Part shown: piece by piece, positions 25,888 through 34,195 of the stretch
Position numbering within the stretch: position 1 is the stretch's first letter
Layout of the letters: the number at the start of each line of letters is the position of its first letter
NCBI RefSeq assembly: GCF_039652615.1
Contig: NZ_JBDJAC010000003.1
Location: forward strand, 277,277 to 341,276
Direction: 5' to 3'
Source: Fulvimarina sp039652615
Lineage (GTDB): Bacteria; Pseudomonadota; Alphaproteobacteria; Rhizobiales; Rhizobiaceae
Length of the DNA stretch: 64,000 nucleotides
Notes under the pieces: generated by a model
Seen by the model: only the letters and a program-made list of their open reading frames with translations
Database searches by the model: none
Told to the model about the DNA's origin: nothing
Translations under genes and position numbers: made by a program

Positions 25888-27429
25888 ATGGACAAGCTTT
25901 TCTATTTTCTCGAAGCCTTGAGCTTCGCCAATCTCGGTCTCGCTTTCGCCGGGGTGCTGGCGGGGATCGTGATTGGCGCCTTACCCGGCCTGTCGGCGAC
26001 GATGGCGGTGGCCGTGCTGGTGCCTTTCACCTTCACCATGAACCCGGCCTCGGGGCTGATCGTCCTTGGCGCGATCTATACCGGGGCGATCTATGGGGGA
26101 TCCTATTCGGCGATCCTCGTCAATGCGCCGGGAACGCCGTCCGCCATCGCGACGACCTTCGACGGATTTCCCATGGCCAAGCGGGGCGATGGCGCGCTGG
26201 CGGTGTCGATCGCAACGCTCGCCTCCGTCATCGGCGGTCTCGTCGGAGCGCTCATGCTGATGTTTCTTGCGCCGCCGCTCGCCACCGTGGCGCTCGCCTT
26301 CGGGCCGCCTGAATATTTCTGGCTCGCGGTCTTCGGCCTGACGCTGATCTCGGCGCTCTCCGTCGGCAATCTCATCAAGGGCCTGATGGGCGCCTGTTTC
26401 GGGCTTCTCCTGTCGATGATCGGCGTCGCCGTCATCGGCGCCGATGTGCGCTTCACCTTTGGCAGCCAGACGCTGATCGGCGGCATCGACATCGTGGCGG
26501 GGCTGATCGGTCTTTATTGCATTCCCGTCCTGATCGATCTCGTCGCGACCAAGGACCCGCATCTGAAGGTCGCAAGCGATTCGTCGGGCTTCAGGCTCGG
26601 CGAGTCCTTCGCGATCCTGATGCGCAATAAGGTCAATGCCATCCGCAGCGCGGTCATCGGCACCGTGGTCGGCATCCTGCCGGGCGCCGGAGGCTCGGTG
26701 GCCAGCCTCGTCTCCTATTCGGAAGCCCGGCGCTCCTCGAAAAACCCGGAGAATTACGGCAAGGGCGAACCCGGCGGCATCATCGCGACGGAAGCGGCCA
26801 ACAATGCCACGGTGGGCGGCGGCTTCATCCCGACCCTCGTTCTCGGCATTCCCGGCACGCCGCCGGATGCCGTCATCCTCGGCGCGCTTCTCGTCCAGGG
26901 CATCAAGATCGGCCCGCAGCTCTTCACCTCGCAAGGATCGATCGTCTACACCTTCATCTTCGGCCTCCTGATCGGCACGCTTCTGATGCTGCCCATCGGC
27001 CTCGTCGTCGGCCGCTACGCCTATAAGAGTATCGTCGCGATCCCGAAGGCCGCGCTCGTTCCGACCATCGCCTTCCTCACCGTCATCGGCTCCTTCGCGA
27101 TTCACAACAATCTGCACGATTCAGCCGTCATGCTGGGTCTCGGAATCATCGGCTGGGGTCTCAACCGGGCGGGCTTTGCACCCTCCCCCATCGTCCTCGG
27201 GCTCGTTCTGGGCCAGATCGCCGAACAGGGCTTCGTTCAGGCCTATCTCATCGGCAATGCGCAAGGGAACGTTCTCGGCCAGTTCTTCGGCCGGCCGATT
27301 TCGCTGGCGATCGCCGCCTTCTCCCTCATCACCCTGTTCTATCCGCTGATCGCCGGGGCGATCGGCGCGCGGCGGGCGAAAAAATCGTCCGTCGATCAAA
27401 CCGTGGAGAGCCGCGATGGCCAGCCTTAA
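25888..27429 (+). CDS. tctA: Tripartite tricarboxylate transporter large membrane subunit (TctA)
   Basis: A 513-residue membrane protein with about twelve spans that carries out Na+- or H+-coupled import of the acid bound by TctC. The family signatures are GALPGLSATMAVAVLVPFTF near residue 30, YGGSYSAILVNAPGTPSAIATTFDGFPMAKRG near 70-100, GILPGAGGSVASLVSY near 262, and LVLGIPGTPPDAVILGALLVQGI near 317-340. The two Gly/Pro-rich loops are the inverted-repeat substrate motif. It overlaps tctB by 14 bases. Confidence 0.95.
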   Translation: MDKLFYFLEALSFANLGLAFAGVLAGIVIGALPGLSATMAVAVLVPFTFTMNPASGLIVLGAIYTGAIYGGSYSAILVNAPGTPSAIATTFDGFPMAKRGDGALAVSIATLASVIGGLVGALMLMFLAPPLATVALAFGPPEYFWLAVFGLTLISALSVGNLIKGLMGACFGLLLSMIGVAVIGADVRFTFGSQTLIGGIDIVAGLIGLYCIPVLIDLVATKDPHLKVASDSSGFRLGESFAILMRNKVNAIRSAVIGTVVGILPGAGGSVASLVSYSEARRSSKNPENYGKGEPGGIIATEAANNATVGGGFIPTLVLGIPGTPPDAVILGALLVQGIKIGPQLFTSQGSIVYTFIFGLLIGTLLMLPIGLVVGRYAYKSIVAIPKAALVPTIAFLTVIGSFAIHNNLHDSAVMLGLGIIGWGLNRAGFAPSPIVLGLVLGQIAEQGFVQAYLIGNAQGNVLGQFFGRPISLAIAAFSLITLFYPLIAGAIGARRAKKSSVDQTVESRDGQP

Positions 27430-27910
27430 GTCGGTCCATGATCCACTCGGCACCGCCGTTGCCGCAGGCTTCGTCTTCGTCGGCGTCTTTCTCGCCTACG
27501 ACTCGCAATCCATGACAGCGATGGGCTCGGTCTTTCCGATCACCGTCTCGGCGGCGATGGCCATTCTCGGCCTCGTCCTCGTCGTGCGAAATCTCGTTCT
27601 CGGCATGCGCCATCACGCCGAGGCCGCGAGCGGGTCGCAGGAAGACGTCGGCGTCGATGGCGGCTCGAACATGCGCCGCCTGCTCTTCGTCATCGCCATG
27701 ATCGCCTGGATCGCGCTTGTGCCGGTACTCGGCTTCTTCGTTTCCAGCTGCCTTGCCTATTTCGCGATCATGATTGTCTCGGTCCATGAGCGCATGGGCC
27801 TCAAGGAGGGCGCGCTTCTGATCGTGCTCGGCTTCGTCATCCTCGGCGGCTTCACACTGGTGATGTCGAAGGTTCTCCTCATCCCGATGCCGCGCGGCAT
27901 GTTCTTCTGA
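27416..27910 (+). CDS. tctB: Tripartite tricarboxylate transporter small membrane subunit (TctB)
   Basis: A 164-residue protein with four predicted spans, the usual topology for TctB. Starts inside the end of tctA, so it is coupled to it. The sequence itself is poorly conserved, as in the whole family; assignment rests on topology and on being next to tctA. Gene order C-A-B differs from the classical tctCBA. Confidence 0.85.
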   Translation: MASLKSVHDPLGTAVAAGFVFVGVFLAYDSQSMTAMGSVFPITVSAAMAILGLVLVVRNLVLGMRHHAEAASGSQEDVGVDGGSNMRRLLFVIAMIAWIALVPVLGFFVSSCLAYFAIMIVSVHERMGLKEGALLIVLGFVILGGFTLVMSKVLLIPMPRGMFF

Positions 27911-27983
27911 TCCTCGCGCGCCCGTCGCGCGTTCACCGAAGACGAAACGCCGTCCATCCACGCTAGAGCTGAAAGACCATCGC

Positions 27984-29057
27984 ATGTCCAAGACCAACGC
28001 CCTCAAGATCGCCACCATTCCCGGAGACGGGATCGGCCGCGAAGTCGTGCCGGAGGGCATGCGCGTGCTGGAGGCTGCGGGCCGCAAATTCGACATTGCC
28101 TTCCAGTTCGACGAGGTGGACTGGAGCTGCGACGTCTACAAAAAGACCGGCCGGATGATGCCCGAGGACGGGCTCGAGGGCTTCAAACAGCATGATGCGG
28201 TGTTTCTGGGTGCCGTGGGCTGGCCGGACGTGCCGGACCACGTCTCGCTCTGGGGCCTGTTGATTCCGATCCGCCGCACCTACCACCAATATGTCAATCT
28301 GAGGCCCTGCCGGCTTCTTCGCGGCACCACGAGCCCGCTTGCGGGGCGCGGGGCCGATGACATCGATTTCTACGTCGTGCGTGAAAATGTCGAAGGCGAA
28401 TATTCCGAAGCCGGCGGGCGTCTCTATCGCGGCATGGAGGACGAGATCGCCATTCAAGAGGCGATCTTCACGCGGCGCGGTGTCGACCGCGTGATGCGCT
28501 ACGCCTTCGAACTCGCCAAGACCCGGAAGCGCGGCCATGTGACCTCGGCGACGAAATCCAACGGCATCGTCCATACGATGCCTTTCTGGGACGAGCGCTT
28601 CAAGGCGGTGAAGGCCGACTATCCCGACATCGAGACCAGCCAGTATCATATCGATATTCTCTGCGCCCATTTCGTCCAGCATCCCGACTGGTTCGACGTG
28701 GTGGTCGGCTCCAATCTCTTCGGCGATATTCTCTCCGATCTCGGCCCCGCCGTCGCCGGCTCCATCGGCATCGCGCCCTCGGCGAACATCAATCCGGAAG
28801 GCGATTATCCCTCCATGTTCGAGCCGGTGCATGGCTCGGCGCCCGATATCGCCGGACAGGGGATTGCCAATCCGATCGGCCAGATCTGGTCGGCGGCCAT
28901 GATGCTCGACCATCTCGGCCGCCCGGAAGCGGCCGCCGCCGTGATCGAGGCGATTGAGACCGTGATTGCCGATCCGGCATCACGCACGAAGGATATGGGC
29001 GGCAAGGCGACCACGGCCGAATGCGGCGAGGCGATCGCACAGGCTCTCGCCAGCTGA
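27984..29057 (+). CDS. ttuC: Tartrate dehydrogenase/decarboxylase (isocitrate/isopropylmalate dehydrogenase family)
   Basis: A 357-residue NAD-dependent beta-hydroxyacid oxidative decarboxylase, probably turning tartrate (or D-malate) into oxaloglycolate, glycerate or pyruvate. The N-terminus KIATIPGDGIGREVVPEG is the family signature; YQYVNLRPCRLL-type segment (residues about 93-103), VVRENVEGEYSEAGGR (about 132-147) and KSNGIVHTMPFWDERF hold the substrate Arg, Tyr and Lys. The cofactor loop is VVVGSNLFGDILSDLGPAVAGSIGIAPSANI near 235-265. TtuC/YeaU proteins share these exact stretches. Its position between a TTT transporter and a D-tartrate dehydratase supports tartrate over isopropylmalate. 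Confidence 0.85.
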   Translation: MSKTNALKIATIPGDGIGREVVPEGMRVLEAAGRKFDIAFQFDEVDWSCDVYKKTGRMMPEDGLEGFKQHDAVFLGAVGWPDVPDHVSLWGLLIPIRRTYHQYVNLRPCRLLRGTTSPLAGRGADDIDFYVVRENVEGEYSEAGGRLYRGMEDEIAIQEAIFTRRGVDRVMRYAFELAKTRKRGHVTSATKSNGIVHTMPFWDERFKAVKADYPDIETSQYHIDILCAHFVQHPDWFDVVVGSNLFGDILSDLGPAVAGSIGIAPSANINPEGDYPSMFEPVHGSAPDIAGQGIANPIGQIWSAAMMLDHLGRPEAAAAVIEAIETVIADPASRTKDMGGKATTAECGEAIAQALAS

Positions 29058-29069
29058 CGGAAAACCACC

Positions 29070-30239
29070 ATGCGCATTACCGAAATTCGCGAGAAGACCG
29101 TCTCGATCGCCAGCCCGATCGCCAACGCCTTCATCGATTTCTCCAGAATGACCTGTTCGGTCGTCGCCGTCGTCACCGATCAGATGCGGGACGGCAAACC
29201 GGTGATCGGCTTCGGCTTCAACTCCAATGGCCGTTATGGCCAAGGCTCGCTCATGCGCGAGCGCTTCATCCCCCGGCTGATGGAGGCGGACCCGAACAGT
29301 CTCGTCGACGAGGCGAACAGCAATCTCGATCCCTTCGCCATCTGGTCGAGGATGATGACGAATGAAAAACCCGGCGGGCATGGTGAGCGCTCGGTCGCTA
29401 TCGGCACGATCGACATGGCGGTCTGGGACGCCGTCGCAAAGATCGAGAACAAGCCGCTCTATCGCCTCCTGGCCGACCGCTACCGGGACGGCGTCGCCGA
29501 TGACAGCGTCTGGGTCTATGCCGCCGGCGGCTATTATCATCCGGGCAAGGAGATCGAGGGGCTGAAGGACGAGATGAAGTCCTATCGCGATCGCGGCTAC
29601 CGGGTCTGCAAGATGAAGATTGGCCTCGCCTCGCTCGCCCACGACGTGAAGCGGGTGGAGGCGGCGCTCGAGGTCCTCGGCGAGGGCCAGAACCTGTGTG
29701 TCGACGCCAATGGCCGTTTCGATCTCGATACCGCGATCGCCTATGCCAAGGCGCTCGAACCCTATGATCTCTACTGGTATGAAGAGGCCGGCGACCCGCT
29801 GGACTACGCGCTGCAGGCCGAGCTCTCAAAGCACTATTCCGGCCGCATGGCGACCGGCGAAAACCTCTTTTCCATGCAGGATGCCCGCAATCTCATACGC
29901 CATGGCGGCATGAACCCGGCGCGCGATATCCTGCAATTCGACTGTGCGCTTTCCTATGGCCTCGTCGAATATATGCGCACGCTCGACATGCTGGCCGAAA
30001 ACGGCTGGTCCTCGCGCCAGGTGGTGCCCCATGGCGGACACCAGATGTCCCTCAACATCGCCGCCGGCCTGCATCTCGGCGGCAACGAATCCTATCCGGA
30101 CGTCTTCCAGCCCTTTGGCGGCTTTGCCGACGATATCGCGGTGGAGGACAGCTGCGTCGGCCTGCCCGACCTGCCCGGGGTGGGGTTTGAGGGAAAATCG
30201 GCGCTCTACGAACTCTTCAGGCGTGAACTGGTCGATTGA
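29070..30239 (+). CDS. tarD: D-tartrate dehydratase (mandelate racemase/enolase superfamily)
   Basis: A 389-residue enolase-superfamily enzyme predicted to dehydrate D-tartrate to oxaloacetate. It is close to the characterised Bradyrhizobium enzyme as I remember it: SPIANAFIDFSRMTCSVVAVVTD, GFGFNSNGRYGQGSLMRERF, NEKPGGHGERSVAIGTIDMAVWDAVAKI and YAAGGYYHPGKE. The catalytic base Lys is in VCKMKIG near residue 182; metal ligands are in CVDANGRFD (about 211), WYEEAGDPLDY (about 237) and MATGENLF (about 264), and the second base His is in VPHGGHQMSLNIAAG near 323. It follows ttuC by 12 bases, in the same operon. Confidence 0.9.
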   Translation: MRITEIREKTVSIASPIANAFIDFSRMTCSVVAVVTDQMRDGKPVIGFGFNSNGRYGQGSLMRERFIPRLMEADPNSLVDEANSNLDPFAIWSRMMTNEKPGGHGERSVAIGTIDMAVWDAVAKIENKPLYRLLADRYRDGVADDSVWVYAAGGYYHPGKEIEGLKDEMKSYRDRGYRVCKMKIGLASLAHDVKRVEAALEVLGEGQNLCVDANGRFDLDTAIAYAKALEPYDLYWYEEAGDPLDYALQAELSKHYSGRMATGENLFSMQDARNLIRHGGMNPARDILQFDCALSYGLVEYMRTLDMLAENGWSSRQVVPHGGHQMSLNIAAGLHLGGNESYPDVFQPFGGFADDIAVEDSCVGLPDLPGVGFEGKSALYELFRRELVD

Positions 30240-30281
30240 AGCACCGGACGTCTGTATCTTGAGAACCGACCCCGGCTTCAT

Positions 30282-30299
30282 CAGCCGGATACGGTATCA
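30282..30299. repeat. Short dispersed repeat, copy 1
   Basis: The 18-base sequence CAGCCGGATACGGTATCA lies between the convergent tartrate dehydratase and WYL-regulator genes and its last three bases are the stop codon of the WYL gene. Just to its left GCC-rich arms CCGGCT/AGCCGG (30272-30288 region) can form a hairpin. The same sequence occurs at 34170-34187, and a relative at 44420. Confidence 0.6.
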
Positions 30300-30998
30300 G
30301 TTGCAATCCCCTGCACCGGTGCCCCAGCGAGCGACATAGTCGCGCAACAGGTTCGCCCTCCGCGGCCGGAAGCTGGTTCCACCGGGGCGCAGCTCCGCAA
30401 TGCGGCTGACGTGGAAGAGCCGGTAGTCCTGACGAAGCTGGCAGAAACCAAGCAGCATCAGTGCCGCCGGGCTGTATGAGAGGCCAAGCGGCCAGATCTC
30501 TCTTTCGGTGACGCGCTCCTGCAAGTCGCAATAGGAGATCCATAGGCTCGTCTCGTCCCAGCACGCTTGCCGCACCAGATCGATGTCTATGCTCACCTGC
30601 GGCCGGGCGTCCACCGGCCGCCAGGACCGCAGGATCGTATGCATGGACTGACGGCTCTGCCCCTCCGGGAGCGTCGCGATAATCCGGGCAATTGCGTCGC
30701 GTCCCGCGCGGGACAAAGCAGCATCGCCAAGCTGGTCGAGACTGCCGATCCCCAGCATCAGAGCTTCGATCTCGATCCGTGAAAAGCTCTGCGGCGGGAG
30801 CACCGGATCTTCGGTCAGCGTATAACCATAGCCCGCCGCGCCATCGATCAGTGCGCCTCCAGCGCGAAGGGTGGCTATATCGCGATAGAGTTGCCGGCAG
30901 GAGATTTCGGTCTCGGCGGCAAGACGCGCCGCCGTCACCGGTGCCGGAAGACGGCGCAGCGCATCCATCAAGCGCATCAGTCGATCCTGCCGGGCCAT
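30297..30998 (-). CDS. YafY-type HTH/WYL-domain transcriptional regulator
   Basis: A 233-residue regulator. Residues about 1-55 form a DeoR/HTH_11 domain (RQDRLMRLMDALRRLPAPVTAARLAAETEISCRQLYRDIATLRAGGALIDG), followed by YGYTLTEDPVLPPQSFSRIEIEALMLG, the usual link to the WYL domain. The WYL region is around residues 135-215 (LWISYCDLQERVTEREIWPLGLSYSPAALMLLGFCQLRQDYRLFHVSRI). It is divergent from a glutathione S-transferase 73 bases away, the usual YafY neighbour type, and probably controls it. Confidence 0.9.
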   Translation of the reverse strand: MARQDRLMRLMDALRRLPAPVTAARLAAETEISCRQLYRDIATLRAGGALIDGAAGYGYTLTEDPVLPPQSFSRIEIEALMLGIGSLDQLGDAALSRAGRDAIARIIATLPEGQSRQSMHTILRSWRPVDARPQVSIDIDLVRQACWDETSLWISYCDLQERVTEREIWPLGLSYSPAALMLLGFCQLRQDYRLFHVSRIAELRPGGTSFRPRRANLLRDYVARWGTGAGDCN

Positions 30999-31071
30999 TT
31001 CCTACTGCCTCACTCTGTCAGGAGGGCCAGTCTAAGCCGGTCTCGTCGAAACCAGAAGCGAGACTCCCCCC

Positions 31072-31644
31072 ATGGCAACCCTTTATCATTCTCCGCAATC
31101 GCGCTCGGACACCGTCATGACGCTGGTCCGGATGTTGAAAGCGGATGTCGAAATCCGCGAGGTCACGATCCCCCGTCAGGACGGTTCCGGCGCACCGGAC
31201 CCCGACAATCCCCATCCCGAAAAGAAGGTGCCCTATCTGGTGGACGGCGACGAAGCCGTGCGGGAACGTGGCGCGATCATGCTTTATCTGACGGATGCCT
31301 TTCCCAAGGCGAAGCTGGGGCCTCTTCCAGGAGAAGCTGGTCGCGGCGCTTACCTGTCATGGTTGTTCTATTATCAGGGTGTGATGGAGCCTGTGATCAT
31401 TTTGAAGTGGGCGGGATTGAGCCATCCCGCCGTGACCTCTTCGTTGCGAGACTTCGACAGGGTGGTCGCCAATCTGTCGGAAGCCCTCGCGAAAGGCCCG
31501 TGGCTTCTCGGAGATCGCTTCAGCGCCGCCGACATGTTGTGCAGTTCACCCTTCGTCTGGTTTCCGGACCTGATGCCGGACAATGAAGCGATCCAGTCAT
31601 GGTCCGCCCGCTGCGCTGAGCGCATGAGCGAGGCAACGGCCTGA
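31072..31644 (+). CDS. Glutathione S-transferase family protein
   Basis: A 190-residue cytosolic GST. The N-terminal thioredoxin-like domain starts ATLYHSPQSRSDTVMTLVRML, with the glutathione gamma-glutamyl-binding cis-Pro at KKVPYLVDGDEAVRERGAIMLYL (about residues 47-70). The C-terminal helical domain includes LLGDRFSAADMLCSSPF, the conserved N-capping box near residue 150. The substrate is unknown. Divergent from the WYL regulator; followed by a strong hairpin. Confidence 0.88.
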   Translation: MATLYHSPQSRSDTVMTLVRMLKADVEIREVTIPRQDGSGAPDPDNPHPEKKVPYLVDGDEAVRERGAIMLYLTDAFPKAKLGPLPGEAGRGAYLSWLFYYQGVMEPVIILKWAGLSHPAVTSSLRDFDRVVANLSEALAKGPWLLGDRFSAADMLCSSPFVWFPDLMPDNEAIQSWSARCAERMSEATA

Positions 31645-31655
31645 GATTGAGAAAG

Positions 31656-31686
31656 GGGCAGACCGGCCTTCATTATCGGTCTGCCC
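31656..31686 (+). terminator. Terminator hairpin after the glutathione S-transferase gene
   Basis: A perfect 10-bp stem GGGCAGACCG/CGGTCTGCCC (31656-31665 and 31677-31686) with an 11-base loop begins 11 bases after the stop codon. No T-run follows, so it may act with Rho or protect the 3' end. Confidence 0.6.
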
Positions 31687-31719
31687 TCCATTGCGGCCAT
31701 TCGTTCGTCCTATCCGGCT

Positions 31720-31854
31720 TCACGCGGTCGCCTGAAGCGCTTCCTCAAGCCGTTCGATGCCGGCCTGGATCTGCTGCTGCAGCGGTCCGCGCGTCTCGAG
31801 CGGCCCGGTCATGGGATCCATGGCAACTTCGATGAAGGAAAAAACGGGCGGCAT
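31720..31854 (-). pseudogene. Possible C-terminal remnant of an unidentified protein
   Basis: A 44-codon frame on the minus strand (MPPVFSFIEVAMDPM, then TGPLETRGPLQQQIQAGIER and LEEALQATA) has an amphipathic, protein-like composition but no ribosome site and ends shortly upstream at a stop. It may be the tail of a decayed gene. I do not recognise the family. The rest of 31855-32107 shows nothing. Confidence 0.25.
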
Positions 31855-32107
31855 CGGTACGGAGCCGGATCGGTGCGAAGATCAGCGCGAACGGGCGCCG
31901 GCTTTACATTGCCCCGCTTGGCGGCATGGCACTGCCTCTAGCCGCCGACCGCGAACGCCATCACCTTGCGACGCGCGAGAGACAGCCGCCATTGCCGTTT
32001 GCGCCGGTGTGATCGATAAGGCCAGAGACGATTGTCCTACGAAACCCGTCTGATCGCTTCGCGGTGCCGGATTTCATAAACCACGAGTTCCACCAAAGGG
32101 TTATGCC

Positions 32108-32806
32108 ATGGATGCTGTTCTGAAAATCCGTCTTCCAGGTTCCGAGCCAAAAGCGGTGCCGATCAGGAACGCAATCATCGCCGGATGGACCGGGCGCGAT
32201 CGGGCGTCGGTGGATCATCATATCGCCGAGCTGAAGGAGATCGGCGTCCCGCCGCCCTCGACGGTGCCGCTTTTCTACCGGGTCAGCGCCCTGCTGTTGA
32301 CGAATGCGGCGACGATACAAACGGTCGGAGGAACCGGATCGGGCGAGGTCGAACCCGCTCTCATCGACGACGGCGAAGCGCTCTATCTCGGGCTTGGCTC
32401 GGACCATACGGACCGGGAACTGGAAGCCCAATCGGTCGTCATGTCCAAGCAGGCCTGCCCGAAGCCCGTCGCGGTGGATGTCTGGCCCTTCGCGGAGGTG
32501 AAGGATCATCTCGACGAGATCGAGCTGCGGTCCTTCATCCGCGACGACACGTCCGCCGACTGGGTTACCTATCAGGATGGCACGGTGGCAAAGATCAGGC
32601 CCCTTGCCGAGCTGATCGAAACCTGCCCGCTTTCTGCCGGAAACGGACGGCTTGAGGCCGGCACCGCCATGATGTGCGGCACGCTAGGTGTCCTGTCGGG
32701 CGGCGTCAGGCCGGCCCGCTTCTTCCGCATGGAGATGCACGATCCGGTGCTCGACCGGACGATCGAGTATCGCTACGAGACCGAATATCTTCCCATCATT
32801 GCCTGA
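32108..32806 (+). CDS. DUF2848 family protein
   Basis: A 232-residue soluble protein matching the DUF2848 family, whose members occur beside amidases and hydantoinase-type genes and share features with fumarylacetoacetate hydrolase-like enzymes. Recognisable stretches are NAIIAGWTGRDRASVDHHIAELKEIGVPPPSTVPLFYRV (about residues 21-60), EALYLGLGSDHTDRELEAQSVVMSKQACPKP (about 97-125) and AGTAMMCGTLGVLSGG near 187. SDHTDRELE could be a metal-binding site. It lies 10 bases upstream of the amidase gene, so the two are one unit. Reaction unknown. Confidence 0.78.
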   Translation: MDAVLKIRLPGSEPKAVPIRNAIIAGWTGRDRASVDHHIAELKEIGVPPPSTVPLFYRVSALLLTNAATIQTVGGTGSGEVEPALIDDGEALYLGLGSDHTDRELEAQSVVMSKQACPKPVAVDVWPFAEVKDHLDEIELRSFIRDDTSADWVTYQDGTVAKIRPLAELIETCPLSAGNGRLEAGTAMMCGTLGVLSGGVRPARFFRMEMHDPVLDRTIEYRYETEYLPIIA

Positions 32807-32816
32807 GGCCGAGATT

Positions 32817-34139
32817 ATGCGCGTTCCCTCCTTCATGAGCCAGGCCTCCGGTCGTCTTCGCTTTCGCGCAGTGGACCGGGCCGCCGATGCTGTGAGACGT
32901 GTCCACGAACTCGGCGAGGCGACCGCCGGCACGATCTTCACCCGCTTCAATGCGGCGAAGATCGTTGCCCGAGCCGAGACCGTGGACCGGGATTCGACCC
33001 TCAAGGAGGGGCTGTTGGCCGGGGCCCTCGTCACGATCAAGGATCTCTTCGACGAAGAAGGCGAGGTCACGACGGCCGGTTCGCGGCAGCTCGAAGGCGC
33101 ATCGCCCGCGACAAGCGATGCCGAGGCGGTGAGACGGCTTCTTGCGGCAGGCGCGGTGCCGTTCGGGCGCACCTCGATGACCGAATTTGCCTATTCCGGG
33201 ATCGGGCTCAATCCGCATTTCGGAACGCCGGGCAACAGCCATGATCCCGAGCGCATTCCGGGCGGCTCGACTTCGGGCGGCGCGATCGCCGTCGCCTATG
33301 GTCTGGCCGATGCAGCGCTCGGCTCGGATACGGGCGGTTCGCTCCGCATTCCGGCAGCCTTCAACGCGCTTGCAGGGTTCAAGCCCACGCAGTCATCGGT
33401 TTCGCTGGAGGGCGGCTTCCCGCTTTCGAAAAGCTATGACAGCTTCGGCGCGATCGCCCCCGAAATCGCCACTTGCGCCGCCATCCACGCGGTTCTTTCC
33501 GGCGATGCGCTTCCGCAGGAAGGCTCAACGGAAGAACGCCCCCTGCGCTTCGCCGTTATGCGCACGCTCGTCACCGACGACATGGACGAGGCCGTGACGC
33601 GGGATTTCGACGGCGCGCTCGAACGTCTCGAAGAGGCCGGGCACGACATCACCGACGTGACGCTCGACGCGCTTTCCGCGACGGGCGCGGTCAACCGGAT
33701 CATCGTCGCGGCGGAGGCCCATGGGGTCCATCGCGATCATCTGAACGCACTGGAAACGTCCGGCGATCCGCGTGTCCTGAAGCGGATTCGCGCCGCCGAG
33801 ACATTCTCAGAGATCGAGATCAGCGACGCGTACGAAACGCGCAAAAGAGCGGTTGCGGCCTTTAAGGAACTCGCCAGCGGTTACGATGCGATCCTCATGC
33901 CCACCGTGCCGATCGTCGCGCCGCTGATCGAAGAGGTGGAGGACGATTTCGATCGTCTGAACGCCCTCGTCCTGCGCAATCCCTCGACGGTCAACTTCGT
34001 CGACGGATGCGCGGCCACTGTCCCGATGCATTCGGGCGACGGCCTGCCGACGGGGCTGATGATCGTCGGCCCCGCTGGCTGCGACTGGCGGGTTCTTCAA
34101 ATCGCCGACATGGTCGAAGCGCTTCTCGCGGAGGCTTGA
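32817..34139 (+). CDS. Amidase (amidase-signature family)
   Basis: A 440-residue amidase hydrolysing a C-N bond. The Ser-cisSer-Lys triad is visible: Lys in LVTIKDLFDEEGEVTTAGS (about residue 72), and the serines in PGGSTSGGAIAVAYG (about 148-162) and SDTGGSLRIPAAF (about 172). The C-terminal region DAILMPTVPIVAPL near 355 is the second family landmark. Sits directly after the DUF2848 gene and faces the hydantoinase/5-oxoprolinase gene across a 45-base gap. The natural substrate may be an amide derived from a cyclic imide, hydantoin or pyroglutamate-like compound. Confidence 0.88.
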   Translation: MRVPSFMSQASGRLRFRAVDRAADAVRRVHELGEATAGTIFTRFNAAKIVARAETVDRDSTLKEGLLAGALVTIKDLFDEEGEVTTAGSRQLEGASPATSDAEAVRRLLAAGAVPFGRTSMTEFAYSGIGLNPHFGTPGNSHDPERIPGGSTSGGAIAVAYGLADAALGSDTGGSLRIPAAFNALAGFKPTQSSVSLEGGFPLSKSYDSFGAIAPEIATCAAIHAVLSGDALPQEGSTEERPLRFAVMRTLVTDDMDEAVTRDFDGALERLEEAGHDITDVTLDALSATGAVNRIIVAAEAHGVHRDHLNALETSGDPRVLKRIRAAETFSEIEISDAYETRKRAVAAFKELASGYDAILMPTVPIVAPLIEEVEDDFDRLNALVLRNPSTVNFVDGCAATVPMHSGDGLPTGLMIVGPAGCDWRVLQIADMVEALLAEA

Positions 34140-34169
34140 AGCGCCTTCTATCTCCGTTCGGCTCAGTGC

Positions 34170-34195
34170 CAGCCGGATACGGTATCATTCCGGCT
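34170..34195. repeat. Short dispersed repeat, copy 2, forming a hairpin between convergent genes
   Basis: The same 18-base word CAGCCGGATACGGTATCA as at 30282 lies at 34170-34187. Its AGCCGGA (34171-34177) pairs with TCCGGCT (34189-34195), giving a 7-bp stem. It lies between the convergent amidase and hydantoinase genes and again includes the minus-strand stop codon (34185-34187). Probably acts as a terminator for both. Confidence 0.65.
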
